NCBI GenBank assembly: GCA_046538345.1
Contig: JBKHJB010000059.1
Coordinates: 1-11,780 of the forward strand
Source: PUND01 sp046538345
Lineage (GTDB): Bacteria; Planctomycetota; Phycisphaerae; SM23-33
DNA length: 11,780 nucleotides
Reading direction: 5' to 3'
Under the pieces are notes generated by a model that saw nothing but the letters and a program-made list of their open reading frames with translations, did not search any database and was not told the DNA's origin. Numbering within the stretch: the first letter of the stretch is position 1; each line of letters begins with the position of its first letter. Shown one piece after another: positions 1-7,635 of this stretch. The position numbers were made by a program, and so were the translations under genes.

Positions 1-1062
1 ATGACAGATTCCATCCACGACGGTGAAGTATGGGTATTCGCCGAGGCCGACGATGGTCGGCTCTCGGAAGTACCCCTGGAACTTCTGAGCAAGGGACGCG
101 AACTGGCCGATCGGCTGAACGTGCCGCTGGCGGCTGTGTTGCTGGGCGACGCAGTCGAGGAGCATACCGGCTCGCTCATCGCCCACGGCGCGGACAAGGT
201 GTACCTGGTCGAGCACGAGAAGCTCGCTCACTACCAGACCCGCAGCTACTGCGAGGTGCTCTGTGAGCTTATCGAGCAGCATCGTCCGCAGGTGGTCATC
301 TACGGCGCCACGCCGCTGGGTCGCGACCTGGCGCCGACCGTCGCCAGCAAGGTCAAATGCGGCCTGACGGCCGACTGCACCGACCTGCAGATCGGCGACC
401 ACCACGACCCGGTCAACAAGAAAGACTACCGGAACCTCCTGTTCCAGATTCGCCCCGCCTTCGGGGGCAATATCATCGCCACCATCGTGAACCCCGAGCG
501 CTGGCCGCAAATGGCGACGGTCCGCGAGGGCGTGATGCCCATCGCCGAGCCGGACGACAGCCGCAGCGGAGAGGTGGTCCGCTGTGAGGTAAACCTTGAC
601 GACCTGAAGCTCCCGCTGGCGATACGGCGCCGACACCGCGAACCCAAGCGAGTGAACCTCAAGGCCGCGAGGATTATCGTCGCCGGCGGCGCGGGGGTCG
701 GCAGCAAAGAGAACTTCCGGCTTATATGGGAGCTGGCGAACTGTCTCGGAGCGGCCGTCGGAGGCAGCCGGGCCGCGGTGGACCTTGGATACGTCCACCA
801 CGACCACCAGGTCGGACAGACCGGCACCACGGTTCGCCCCGCTCTTTACGTCGCCTGCGGCATCAGCGGGGCCGTGCAACACCGCGCCGGAATGGAAGAG
901 GCGGCGAAGATACTGGCGATAAACAACGACCCGGATGCTCCCATCTTCAGCGCCGCCCACTACGGTATCGTCGGCGACTTGAACGAGGTTATCCCCAAGA
1001 TGATCAAGGCCGTCCGCGGCGGCGCGGGCGTACAAAAGGCCGCTGAACAGGCCGGCAACTGA
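1..1062 (+). CDS. etfA: Electron transfer flavoprotein, alpha subunit
   Basis: The 353-residue product matches the ETF alpha family over its full length. The N-terminal alpha/beta domain (about residues 8-190) precedes the C-terminal FAD-binding domain (about 220-345). The FAD-domain signature is clear: GQTGTTVRP at 272-280, then LYVACGISGAVQH at 282-294, and NNDPDAPIF near 308-316. ETF alpha binds FAD with the beta subunit in a cytoplasmic heterodimer. It takes electrons from acyl-CoA dehydrogenases and passes them to ETF:quinone oxidoreductase or a similar acceptor. The ATG is the first base of the window, so its upstream signals cannot be judged. The gene ends 44 bp before an acyl-CoA dehydrogenase on the same strand, which fits a shared oxidation operon. 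The beta subunit gene would be expected just upstream, outside the window. Confidence 0.95.
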   Translation: MTDSIHDGEVWVFAEADDGRLSEVPLELLSKGRELADRLNVPLAAVLLGDAVEEHTGSLIAHGADKVYLVEHEKLAHYQTRSYCEVLCELIEQHRPQVVIYGATPLGRDLAPTVASKVKCGLTADCTDLQIGDHHDPVNKKDYRNLLFQIRPAFGGNIIATIVNPERWPQMATVREGVMPIAEPDDSRSGEVVRCEVNLDDLKLPLAIRRRHREPKRVNLKAARIIVAGGAGVGSKENFRLIWELANCLGAAVGGSRAAVDLGYVHHDHQVGQTGTTVRPALYVACGISGAVQHRAGMEEAAKILAINNDPDAPIFSAAHYGIVGDLNEVIPKMIKAVRGGAGVQKAAEQAGN

Positions 1063-1106
1063 CCCGCAAGCTCTTTGAGCCAACACAGATAAATACGGAT
1101 ACTGCA

Positions 1107-2849
1107 ATGCCCAACTTCTTCACCGACAACGAGGATATTCAGTTTTACTTCCGCCGGATGGACCTTAAGCGCCTGGCGCGCATCATGGAGGAGGACTTCT
1201 CCTACGCCGAGAAATACGACTTCGCGCCGGAGGGCGAGGACGACGCGGTCGATAACTATCGCCTCATCCTGGAGTCCGTCGGCGACATCTGCGGAAATAT
1301 CATCGCGCCGACCGCCGAGGACAACGACCGCGAGGGTAACACGCTTACCGAGGACGGCGACGTCCGTCGCCCGAAGGGAATAGTCCAGGCGATCGACGCT
1401 CTCGGCAAGGCCGACCTGATGGGCTTCACGCTGCCCTACCGATTCGGCGGAATAAACTGCCCGACGCTTATCTATACGATGTCCAACGACATCCTCAGTC
1501 GGTCCGACTCGTCACTGATGAACATCTACGGACTTCAGGGCATCGCCGAGACGATAAACGCCTTCGCCGACGAGGAAATCAAGCGGCAGTACCTTCCGCC
1601 GATGGCAAGCGGCGAGTGGACCGGCGCGATGGTGCTCACAGAGCCGGACGCCGGCAGCGACCTTCAGAGCGTCAAGACGCGCGCTTACCAGGACGAAGAC
1701 GGACAATGGTACGTCCGCGGCGTGAAGCGATTCATCACCAACGGCTGCGGGGAGGTGCTGCTGGTGCTTGCTCGCACCGAGCCGGAGATAACCGACGGCC
1801 GGGGGCTGAGCTTGCTGCTGGTGGAGAAAGGTCCGCGCGTCAAGATTCGGCGGCTGGAGGACAAGATGGGCATCCACGCCAGCCCGACCTGTGAGATATT
1901 CTTCGACGACGCGCCCGCGAAGCTCATCGGCGAACGCCAGCGCGGGCTTATCAGCTACGTGATGAGCTTGATGAACGGCGCGAGAATCGGCATCGCCTCG
2001 CAGTCGCTCGGTATAGCCGAGGCCGCCTACCGCGTGGCGCGGGACTATGCCGCCGAGCGACGCCAGTTCGAGACCGCCATCGAGAACTTCCCCGCCATCC
2101 GCGAGATCCTGGTTCGCATGAGCGTGGACCTCCAGGCCGCCAGGGCGCTGACCTACCACGCGGCGTTCTGCGTGGACCTCGAGAACGGTGCGCTGCGGAA
2201 GATGGAGTTCGGCGACGTCGATTCCGACGAAAGAAAGCAGCTCCGCAAGACCTCCCGCCATTACGGGCGATACAACAAGATGCTCACCCCCATGAGCAAG
2301 TACTACGCCTCGGAGATGTGCATGCGGGTCACGCGCGACGCCATCAGCGTTATGGGCGGCAGCGGATATATGCGCGACTACCCGGCCGAGCGGCTCTACC
2401 GCGATGCCCGCATTACCACTATCTACGAGGGCACCTCGGAGCTTCAGGTGGTCGCAGCCGTCGCCGGCGTTACCAGCGGAACCGCACGCAACTTCATCGA
2501 GGAACTGCTCGATGAGGACTGGAGCGAGTCGGTCGCGCCGCTGGTAGAGCAAATACGCAACGGACTGGAAATGCTTACCGAGTGCGTGGAGTTCATCAAG
2601 AACCAGCCCGGCCGGACCTACCGCGACCTGCACGCTCGGCGACTGGTGGACATGGCGACTTATCTGACCATAGCCGCGATCATGTGCCAGCATGCCGCGG
2701 CCGACGAATCCAAGCGAGCCACGCTGCGGTACTGGCTGCGGTGGCGCATGGCCGAGATGCGAATGCTCAGCGAGCAGATACGCTCCGGCGACCAGTCGGC
2801 CGTCGATGAGTTCGACCAGCTCGCCGCGACCGTAGCGACGGAAGAATAG
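1107..2849 (+). CDS. Acyl-CoA dehydrogenase, long form with C-terminal extension
   Basis: The 580-residue protein has the usual order of dehydrogenase domains: an alpha-helical N-terminal part (about 45-170), a beta middle domain (about 174-280) and a C-terminal helical FAD domain (about 283-450). The first family signature is MVLTEPDAGSD at 175-185. The second region, GGSGYMRDYPAERLYRDAR (417-435), leads into IYEGTSELQ, where Glu441 matches the usual catalytic base. It should remove the alpha and beta hydrogens of an acyl-CoA and pass electrons to ETF, encoded just upstream. At 580 residues it is longer than the roughly 380-400 of classical short- and medium-chain enzymes. The extra part is an N-terminal extension and about 130 residues after the catalytic Glu. 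Acyl chain preference cannot be read from the sequence. No Shine-Dalgarno sequence precedes the chosen ATG; the 30 bases before it are A/T-rich. Confidence 0.93.
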   Translation: MPNFFTDNEDIQFYFRRMDLKRLARIMEEDFSYAEKYDFAPEGEDDAVDNYRLILESVGDICGNIIAPTAEDNDREGNTLTEDGDVRRPKGIVQAIDALGKADLMGFTLPYRFGGINCPTLIYTMSNDILSRSDSSLMNIYGLQGIAETINAFADEEIKRQYLPPMASGEWTGAMVLTEPDAGSDLQSVKTRAYQDEDGQWYVRGVKRFITNGCGEVLLVLARTEPEITDGRGLSLLLVEKGPRVKIRRLEDKMGIHASPTCEIFFDDAPAKLIGERQRGLISYVMSLMNGARIGIASQSLGIAEAAYRVARDYAAERRQFETAIENFPAIREILVRMSVDLQAARALTYHAAFCVDLENGALRKMEFGDVDSDERKQLRKTSRHYGRYNKMLTPMSKYYASEMCMRVTRDAISVMGGSGYMRDYPAERLYRDARITTIYEGTSELQVVAAVAGVTSGTARNFIEELLDEDWSESVAPLVEQIRNGLEMLTECVEFIKNQPGRTYRDLHARRLVDMATYLTIAAIMCQHAAADESKRATLRYWLRWRMAEMRMLSEQIRSGDQSAVDEFDQLAATVATEE

Positions 2850-2872
2850 GCGGCCGCGAGATAAAGCGCCTT

Positions 2873-2918
2873 GGCGGATTCCGCCCGCGCCGCTTCGCAG
2901 CAAGCGAACGTGGTTCGC
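2873..2918. other. Two small hairpins between the dehydrogenase and permease genes
   Basis: The 114-bp gap after the dehydrogenase holds two perfect short inverted repeats. One has arms GGCGG (2873-2877) and CCGCC (2881-2885) with a 3-base loop. The other has arms GCGAAC (2904-2909) and GTTCGC (2913-2918), also with a 3-base loop. Neither is followed by a T-run, so they do not look like classical intrinsic terminators. They could slow polymerase, protect a 3' end, or be chance in G+C-rich DNA. Confidence 0.3.
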
Positions 2919-2963
2919 GTGCCCGACTGTCGTTGGAAACGGCCATAGGTTAAACTCTGCCGC

Positions 2964-4064
2964 ATGACTGAAAGTACCCCACTGCCGACCGTGGAGCAGA
3001 TGCTCGCCCCGCGCGAAGACGGACCCGTCTGGCGGCGGGACGTGGCGGTGCTTGTACCGCTGATATTACTGGCGGTGGTGCTTCTGCCGGGCTGGGGCGG
3101 CCACGATTACGTATTACGCCTGCTGCTCTCTCCCACCATGCTCGCGGGGCTGGCGATGCTGACGGCGCTGCGAGTCGGCGTCGTGGACCTCAGCGTGTGG
3201 GTGGTTGCGGACTTCGCCGCACTTATCACCTGCGCACTGTTGCTGCGGGGAGTGGATCCGGCGACGGCGATGGCTGCCGCTTTAGCGACCGGGGCCGCTG
3301 TGGGAGCCGTCAACGCTCTGCTGACCGTGCGTCTGCGCGTGGCTTCGCCGGCGAGCACGCTTGCAGTGGCGATCGCGCTGATGCTGGTTCTCCGAATAGC
3401 GGTCGGAGAAGAGCTCGCGCTGCCTACCACGGATCGATCGACGGCGCTGTCGCCTTACGATGCGAGTATCGTTTTGGCCACGATGACCTATGTGCTGGTG
3501 CTTGTCGGCATCACGCTTATCTCCGTGACTCGCGCCGGCAAGCACCTTACCCGAAACTGGAAGATCCTGCTGGTGTCTTGCGTGGCGGCCGCTATCGCCT
3601 CGGCCGCGGGCATATGCGGCCTGATCGACACCTCCAGGGCAACCGTGCCATGGATGCCGGTAGGTGAACTTCGCATACCCGCCGCCGCCCTGCTCGCCGG
3701 CAGCGCCATATTCGCCGGTAAGCGCGGGGGAACCACGAGCGTATTGTGCCTGCCTCCGGCGCTGCTAATAGCCACAGTCTGGCTGCTGAATACATACCCC
3801 CTTTGGCTCGGCGGATACTACCTGCACGTGGGCGGATTGGTGATAATGACTATCGGCTCACAAGCGCTGCTGAAGCGATCATTGGACACGCCCCGTTTGT
3901 TATCAAGCATCTGTTCGGCCGCCGCGATCTTCGGCATGCTTCTCGTCGCGCTGACGGCTCGCACCACCGCCCCGGGGATCGAGGCGCTATTGACCGCCGC
4001 GGGGTGGGCGATTTTCATCCTGGCCGTAGTCGCAGCCGTCTTGTCCCCACGTCGAGCGGGCTGA
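2964..4064 (+). CDS. RbsC-like ABC transporter permease, orphan
   Basis: The 366-residue protein is very hydrophobic, with about 11 likely membrane segments after a 25-residue cytoplasmic N-terminus. It resembles the BPD_transp_2 family (RbsC-type sugar and branched-chain amino acid permeases). VVDLSV at 73-78 sits where RbsC proteins have IDLSVG. NALLTVRLRVASPASTLAVA (117-136) matches the region after it. AGSAIFAGKRGG (245-256) resembles the GG-rich motif of the second half, with a GLVIMTIGSQALLKR stretch (291-305) matching the usual C-terminal helix. Two further hydrophobic segments follow (about 312-360), making it longer than the usual roughly 320 residues. No ATPase or binding-protein gene lies beside it, so partner and substrate are unknown. 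There is no Shine-Dalgarno sequence before the ATG. It converges on the next gene with a 22-bp gap. Confidence 0.72.
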   Translation: MTESTPLPTVEQMLAPREDGPVWRRDVAVLVPLILLAVVLLPGWGGHDYVLRLLLSPTMLAGLAMLTALRVGVVDLSVWVVADFAALITCALLLRGVDPATAMAAALATGAAVGAVNALLTVRLRVASPASTLAVAIALMLVLRIAVGEELALPTTDRSTALSPYDASIVLATMTYVLVLVGITLISVTRAGKHLTRNWKILLVSCVAAAIASAAGICGLIDTSRATVPWMPVGELRIPAAALLAGSAIFAGKRGGTTSVLCLPPALLIATVWLLNTYPLWLGGYYLHVGGLVIMTIGSQALLKRSLDTPRLLSSICSAAAIFGMLLVALTARTTAPGIEALLTAAGWAIFILAVVAAVLSPRRAG

Positions 4065-4086
4065 GCCGAACCGTCCGTTGGGCAGC

Positions 4087-6318
4087 TTACATCGCCCCGC
4101 CGGTCGCTGAGAGCACGATGTTCCGCACAAGCTCCCACGCCGAATCCGACGTGTATCCGTCGATGGTGCAGGCGGGCACGCCGAGCAGTCCGCCTGTTAT
4201 ATCTTCCGGGCTGAAGATAACCGCCGGCCTGTCGTCCACCGTCACCGCCCGCAGGTTGGGTGTGTCGGTATCACCCAGCCGGGACCGCGTTTGGCGACGG
4301 TAGCGCACCTTTTCTATTTCCATGCCTTCCAGGGTGTAAATGTCCGATCGAGAGCTGAGCCGTCGCAAAGCGCCCGGTCCGTACAACCTGTCGATAAGCT
4401 TCTCCGCCGAGTCCGCAAACTCAGCGTCGCCGCCGGCTGCGTCTATCAGCAGCGTGCCACCGTCTGCGACCCACTGCTTCAGCGCGTCGGCATCGGCGTC
4501 GGAAAGCTCGAATGAACCGGTACCGGTAAGTGTGGCAACCTCGGCGTCACTATCGGGCAAATCGCTCGCGGCCGCGGGCTTGCCGACCTCCACGCGAACC
4601 CTGTGCTCTTCCGCCATCATACGGGCAAAGCGCTGGTAGGCGAGCGGCTCGGGATCGCTGTTACCGTCGAACTTTATCCTCGCAAGTTTCACCGTCCGGC
4701 GAGGTTGGAAATCACCCGGTTCGTCGGGCCAGTGGCTCACGCCGCGGGGACGGAAAGATCCCATGTCCGAGACGTACATCGCCGCGTTGGCCGCGCCCTC
4801 GAACGCCCACCGTTGCGTGGCGTAGCGCCGCACCTGCCATGCCACTGGCAGGTCCTGATCGCAGTGGATCACCAGCGGGCGCACGCCGTTGGATAGCACG
4901 AAAAAACGCGGCTTCCCGCGGAGTTGGAAATGAGTGGAGTACAGGTCGTGATCGGGCTTGCAGCCCTCCAGCGAATACTCCGGGAACATCTGCTTGTAAA
5001 CCCGACGGATTCCGCTGGTGAAAGCCCTTGCGTTGCACTCGGTCGTGCTGAAGATAACCCCGCCCTGCTGAACGTAGCGCCGGAGCTTGTCGATATCCGA
5101 AGGACTGAATTCCGGCGACCGCGAGCCGGATATGTAGAGCATAGGCGCGTCGTGCCACTCGGAGACCGGCGCCTGGAGGTTCACTATCTGCCAGTACATG
5201 TCGGTCTCAAAGGTCTCGCCCAGCCATCTCGTCAGAGCAGCCAGGTCGCGGGGGCGGTTGTTCCAATCCCCTTCGAAGCGCAGCTTGTTGAACAGCACCG
5301 GCTTCTCGCCGCGGGAGAGGAACAGCAGCGCATAGGATGTGGAAACCAGCGGGTCCCACTTGCCTTTCCAGGAGCCGTCGGACCGCTGCTCATCCAACAG
5401 GCGAACGGCACCCAGTTTGTACCAGTCGTGCTCGCCGAAGTACTTGTAGCCGCCGGCCAGACCCACACGTTCGACGCCGAAGAGGTGATAGTACAGGTCG
5501 CCCCAGCCGAGATGCTTGCCCTTGTGGCCCTTTTCCCCGATGCTCTCGATAAAGTGCCTGTCCAGCCAGTCGACGGCCTCTTCGATGGGCTTGGGGGTAA
5601 CGCCCGCGCCGCAGCGGATAAACCGTTCCATATGAAGGTTGTCGATGGCGACGTACAAGCTGGCGATCCCCGCCGAGGTCATGGTGCCTGTGGATTTGCC
5701 GTCGTCGCGCTTATATCCCCAACCACCGTCTTTATTGCGTGCCCCAACCCAGTAGTCCTGCACCATCTGCCAGTACTCGGTGGGGACCTCCAAGTCGCCC
5801 TTGGCTCCGGCCCAGGCGCCAAGAACGCCGTATTGACTGTTCGAGTTGTCCCCGCTGCTTTGACCGCTTCCGTGACAATCATAGTCGTAGCTGCCGTCTT
5901 TGGTCGATTTGACGAGCAGCTCGACATCCTGCTTGAGCAACGCCTCGTACTGCCCGCCGGTCTGCCGGTTGGCCAGCTCCCAGACGTTGCATCTCAGCCC
6001 CAGTGAGTATGTCTTATCCGACGACTGGATGGTCAGCCATTCCAGTGCCTCTTCCAGTCGCGGGTCCTGAGCGTTCTCGCCGCTCTCCAGCAGTGCGAAA
6101 AGCACAATGGAAGTCAGTCCGGAGGGATAGGCGCCAGTGCTGGCCTTATAATCACCCCAGCTTCCGTCGTTCTTCTGCTGGCTGTATAACCACTGCTTGG
6201 CCTTTTCGATGCTCTGTTCGACCTTTTCGTGGGAGAACTCGCTCGCATCGGGTGGCGCGGGATAGAGCGTCGCCGTAATCGCCAGGACTACCAAGATGGT
6301 CAAAAGCGTACGGGGCAT
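4087..6318 (-). CDS. Secreted prenyltransferase-repeat protein with two DUF4159-like halves
   Basis: The 743-residue product starts with a signal-peptide-like segment (MPRTLLTILV to about residue 25). Residues 30-335 carry repeats of the prenyltransferase/squalene-cyclase alpha-barrel type, with QW-like motifs NDGSWGDY (50-57), KDGGWGYK (196-203) and SDGSWKGKW (313-321). Residues about 343-525 resemble DUF4159: APMLYISGS, then LRRYVQQGGVIFS (412-424), an ECNARAF stretch and PDHDLY (455-460). Residues about 541-740 follow the same plan, with LKQWVADGGTLLID at 613-626. No DxDD cyclase motif was seen, so enzymatic terpene cyclisation is unlikely; a binding or scaffold role outside the cytoplasm is a guess. 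The frame is open upstream of 6318, but this ATG was chosen because a GAGAGG Shine-Dalgarno (6326-6331) precedes it by 7 bases and a signal peptide begins here. Confidence 0.85.
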   Translation of the reverse strand: MPRTLLTILVVLAITATLYPAPPDASEFSHEKVEQSIEKAKQWLYSQQKNDGSWGDYKASTGAYPSGLTSIVLFALLESGENAQDPRLEEALEWLTIQSSDKTYSLGLRCNVWELANRQTGGQYEALLKQDVELLVKSTKDGSYDYDCHGSGQSSGDNSNSQYGVLGAWAGAKGDLEVPTEYWQMVQDYWVGARNKDGGWGYKRDDGKSTGTMTSAGIASLYVAIDNLHMERFIRCGAGVTPKPIEEAVDWLDRHFIESIGEKGHKGKHLGWGDLYYHLFGVERVGLAGGYKYFGEHDWYKLGAVRLLDEQRSDGSWKGKWDPLVSTSYALLFLSRGEKPVLFNKLRFEGDWNNRPRDLAALTRWLGETFETDMYWQIVNLQAPVSEWHDAPMLYISGSRSPEFSPSDIDKLRRYVQQGGVIFSTTECNARAFTSGIRRVYKQMFPEYSLEGCKPDHDLYSTHFQLRGKPRFFVLSNGVRPLVIHCDQDLPVAWQVRRYATQRWAFEGAANAAMYVSDMGSFRPRGVSHWPDEPGDFQPRRTVKLARIKFDGNSDPEPLAYQRFARMMAEEHRVRVEVGKPAAASDLPDSDAEVATLTGTGSFELSDADADALKQWVADGGTLLIDAAGGDAEFADSAEKLIDRLYGPGALRRLSSRSDIYTLEGMEIEKVRYRRQTRSRLGDTDTPNLRAVTVDDRPAVIFSPEDITGGLLGVPACTIDGYTSDSAWELVRNIVLSATGGAM

Positions 6319-6372
6319 GGTACATCCTCTCGCTTCATGCGGTGCCTCGAATTCGGCACTTTCTCTTTTAAC

Positions 6373-6401
6373 ACTATGACAGACACGCCGGACCCATTCA
6401 A
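6373..6401 (-). promoter_or_regulatory. Candidate promoter for the DUF4159-like gene
   Basis: On the minus strand TTGAAT (6401-6396) and CATAGT (6378-6373) are separated by exactly 17 bp. Each matches the sigma-70 consensus at 4 of 6 positions. The predicted start would leave a leader of about 48 bases before the ATG at 6318. The match is moderate and could be chance. Confidence 0.35.
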
Positions 6402-6465
6402 GTCGGTCAAATCCGCCGTCCCGCGTCTTGCGGAAAATGCCGCGCCGGTGGAGACTATCGGTCGA

Positions 6466-7620
6466 ATGACGTGCCAACACAACCACCGACGTCTGATGAT
6501 AGCCACAGCCGGCGTGGGTACCGGGCACCACGCAGTGACCCGTGCGCTGGCCGATTCCCTGCGGAGCGCCGAGCCCCCCGTCCGACCGCAACTCGTCGAA
6601 GCGCTGGCGCTGACCCCGCGTGCCTTCGCGCTGGCGTATGCCGGGGGCTTCGCGCTGAGTATGTCGCGTGCTCCACGCCTGTACGGTTTCGGCTATCGTG
6701 TAAGTAACCGTCCCCACCGCCCCGGGCGATCGATGTGCGAACGTCTGCGATTGTTCTGGGAGCGGCGGATGCTTCGGCGGTTCGGTGAGCTGATGGACAG
6801 GGAGCGGCCGGAACTTATCGTCAATACTCATTTCCTGACGACGCCTTACGTCACCCATATGCTCCGCAAGGGGCGTTTCGCCGGCAGGCAGGTGGTGGTT
6901 GTTACCGATATCGAGGCGCACCGCTACTGGTATGCCGAAGGAGTGGACCACTATTTCGTGCCGACCGAGTACACCGCCGGGATAGTCCACCGCTGGGGCA
7001 TTCCGTCCCAGCGGATCACGGTCAGCGGCATACCTGTACACCCGCGCTGGACCAGGCCCGTGGACACCGATCGCGTGCTCGCCGACTGGCGGCTCCCGGC
7101 GGACAAGCCCATCGTGCTGCTCTCCGGCGGGGCGGCGTTTACCTGCGGACCCGTCCTGCGCATCGCCCGGGACATTCTGGAAAACTGCGACGTACACCTC
7201 GTGCCCCTGGCGGGAAGGAACAAAAAGCTCCTATCAAGCTTTTCGAAGCTGGCACGTTCGCACGGGCGCGTAACCCCGGTGGGCTTCACACATCGGCTGC
7301 ATGAGCTTATCGACGTCGCCTCGCTGATGGTGACCAAGCCCGGCGGGATAATAACCTCCGAACTGCTTGCCAAAGCGACCCCGGCCGTGCTGCTCAGGCC
7401 CGTACCCGGTCACGAGGCCGGCAATGCCGAGTACCTGGAATCGCAGGGAGCGGCCGTTATCGGTCGGACGCCTGAACAGACCGTGGGGCACGTCCGCCGG
7501 CTCCTCGGCGGTCCGTCGGAACTGCAGCGGATGTCGGCGGCGGCCGCGGCACTGTACCGCCCCGGCGCGCGGACAATTACCGAGGGGCTGTTGCGGTTGC
7601 TCGAGGAAGTCAAATCGTAG
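6466..7620 (+). CDS. UgtP/MGDG-synthase-type lipid glycosyltransferase (GT28-like)
   Basis: The 384-residue protein fits the family of processive diacylglycerol glucosyltransferases and plant MGDG synthases. The N-terminal part begins RRLMIATAGVGTGHH (8-22), the family's glycine-rich loop and GH motif. VVVVTDIEAHRYWY (143-156) matches the conserved T-D segment. The C-terminal nucleotide-sugar half has LLSGGAAFTCG (218-228) and KPGGIITSELLAKATPAVLL (291-310), followed by PVPGHEAGNAEYL, very close to Bacillus UgtP. It likely transfers a sugar from a UDP-sugar to a membrane lipid at the cytoplasmic face; donor and acceptor are not determined. An in-frame ATG at 6376 would add 30 residues not expected in the family and would leave only 57 bp to the divergent gene. 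The ATG at 6466 has GGAG 12 bases upstream and starts like UgtP. No signal peptide is seen. Confidence 0.85.
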   Translation: MTCQHNHRRLMIATAGVGTGHHAVTRALADSLRSAEPPVRPQLVEALALTPRAFALAYAGGFALSMSRAPRLYGFGYRVSNRPHRPGRSMCERLRLFWERRMLRRFGELMDRERPELIVNTHFLTTPYVTHMLRKGRFAGRQVVVVTDIEAHRYWYAEGVDHYFVPTEYTAGIVHRWGIPSQRITVSGIPVHPRWTRPVDTDRVLADWRLPADKPIVLLSGGAAFTCGPVLRIARDILENCDVHLVPLAGRNKKLLSSFSKLARSHGRVTPVGFTHRLHELIDVASLMVTKPGGIITSELLAKATPAVLLRPVPGHEAGNAEYLESQGAAVIGRTPEQTVGHVRRLLGGPSELQRMSAAAAALYRPGARTITEGLLRLLEEVKS

Positions 7621-7635
7621 CGGACGCCGGGCGGG

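Noticed and set aside
1512..2903. A 463-codon open frame on the minus strand opposite the acyl-CoA dehydrogenase
   Set aside because: It is antisense to a clear enzyme gene, has no recognisable domain, and is expected from G/C-rich third codon positions.
4065..4086. A terminator between the convergent permease and DUF4159-like genes (and likewise at 7621-7635 between the glycosyltransferase and folD)
   Set aside because: Neither short gap contains a hairpin with a T-run; nothing can be supported.
4924..6006. A 360-codon open frame on the plus strand opposite the DUF4159-like gene
   Set aside because: The minus strand encodes signal peptide and repeat motifs here; the plus frame shows no family features and mirrors the high-G/C codon pattern.
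4087..6318. A functional squalene or terpene cyclase
   Set aside because: QW-like repeats are present but no DxDD catalytic motif, and the fused C-terminal halves and signal peptide point to a secreted non-cyclase protein.
6319..7197. An N-terminal extension of the DUF4159-like protein by about 293 residues
   Set aside because: It would be antisense to the glycosyltransferase. A Shine-Dalgarno site and signal peptide mark the start at 6318.
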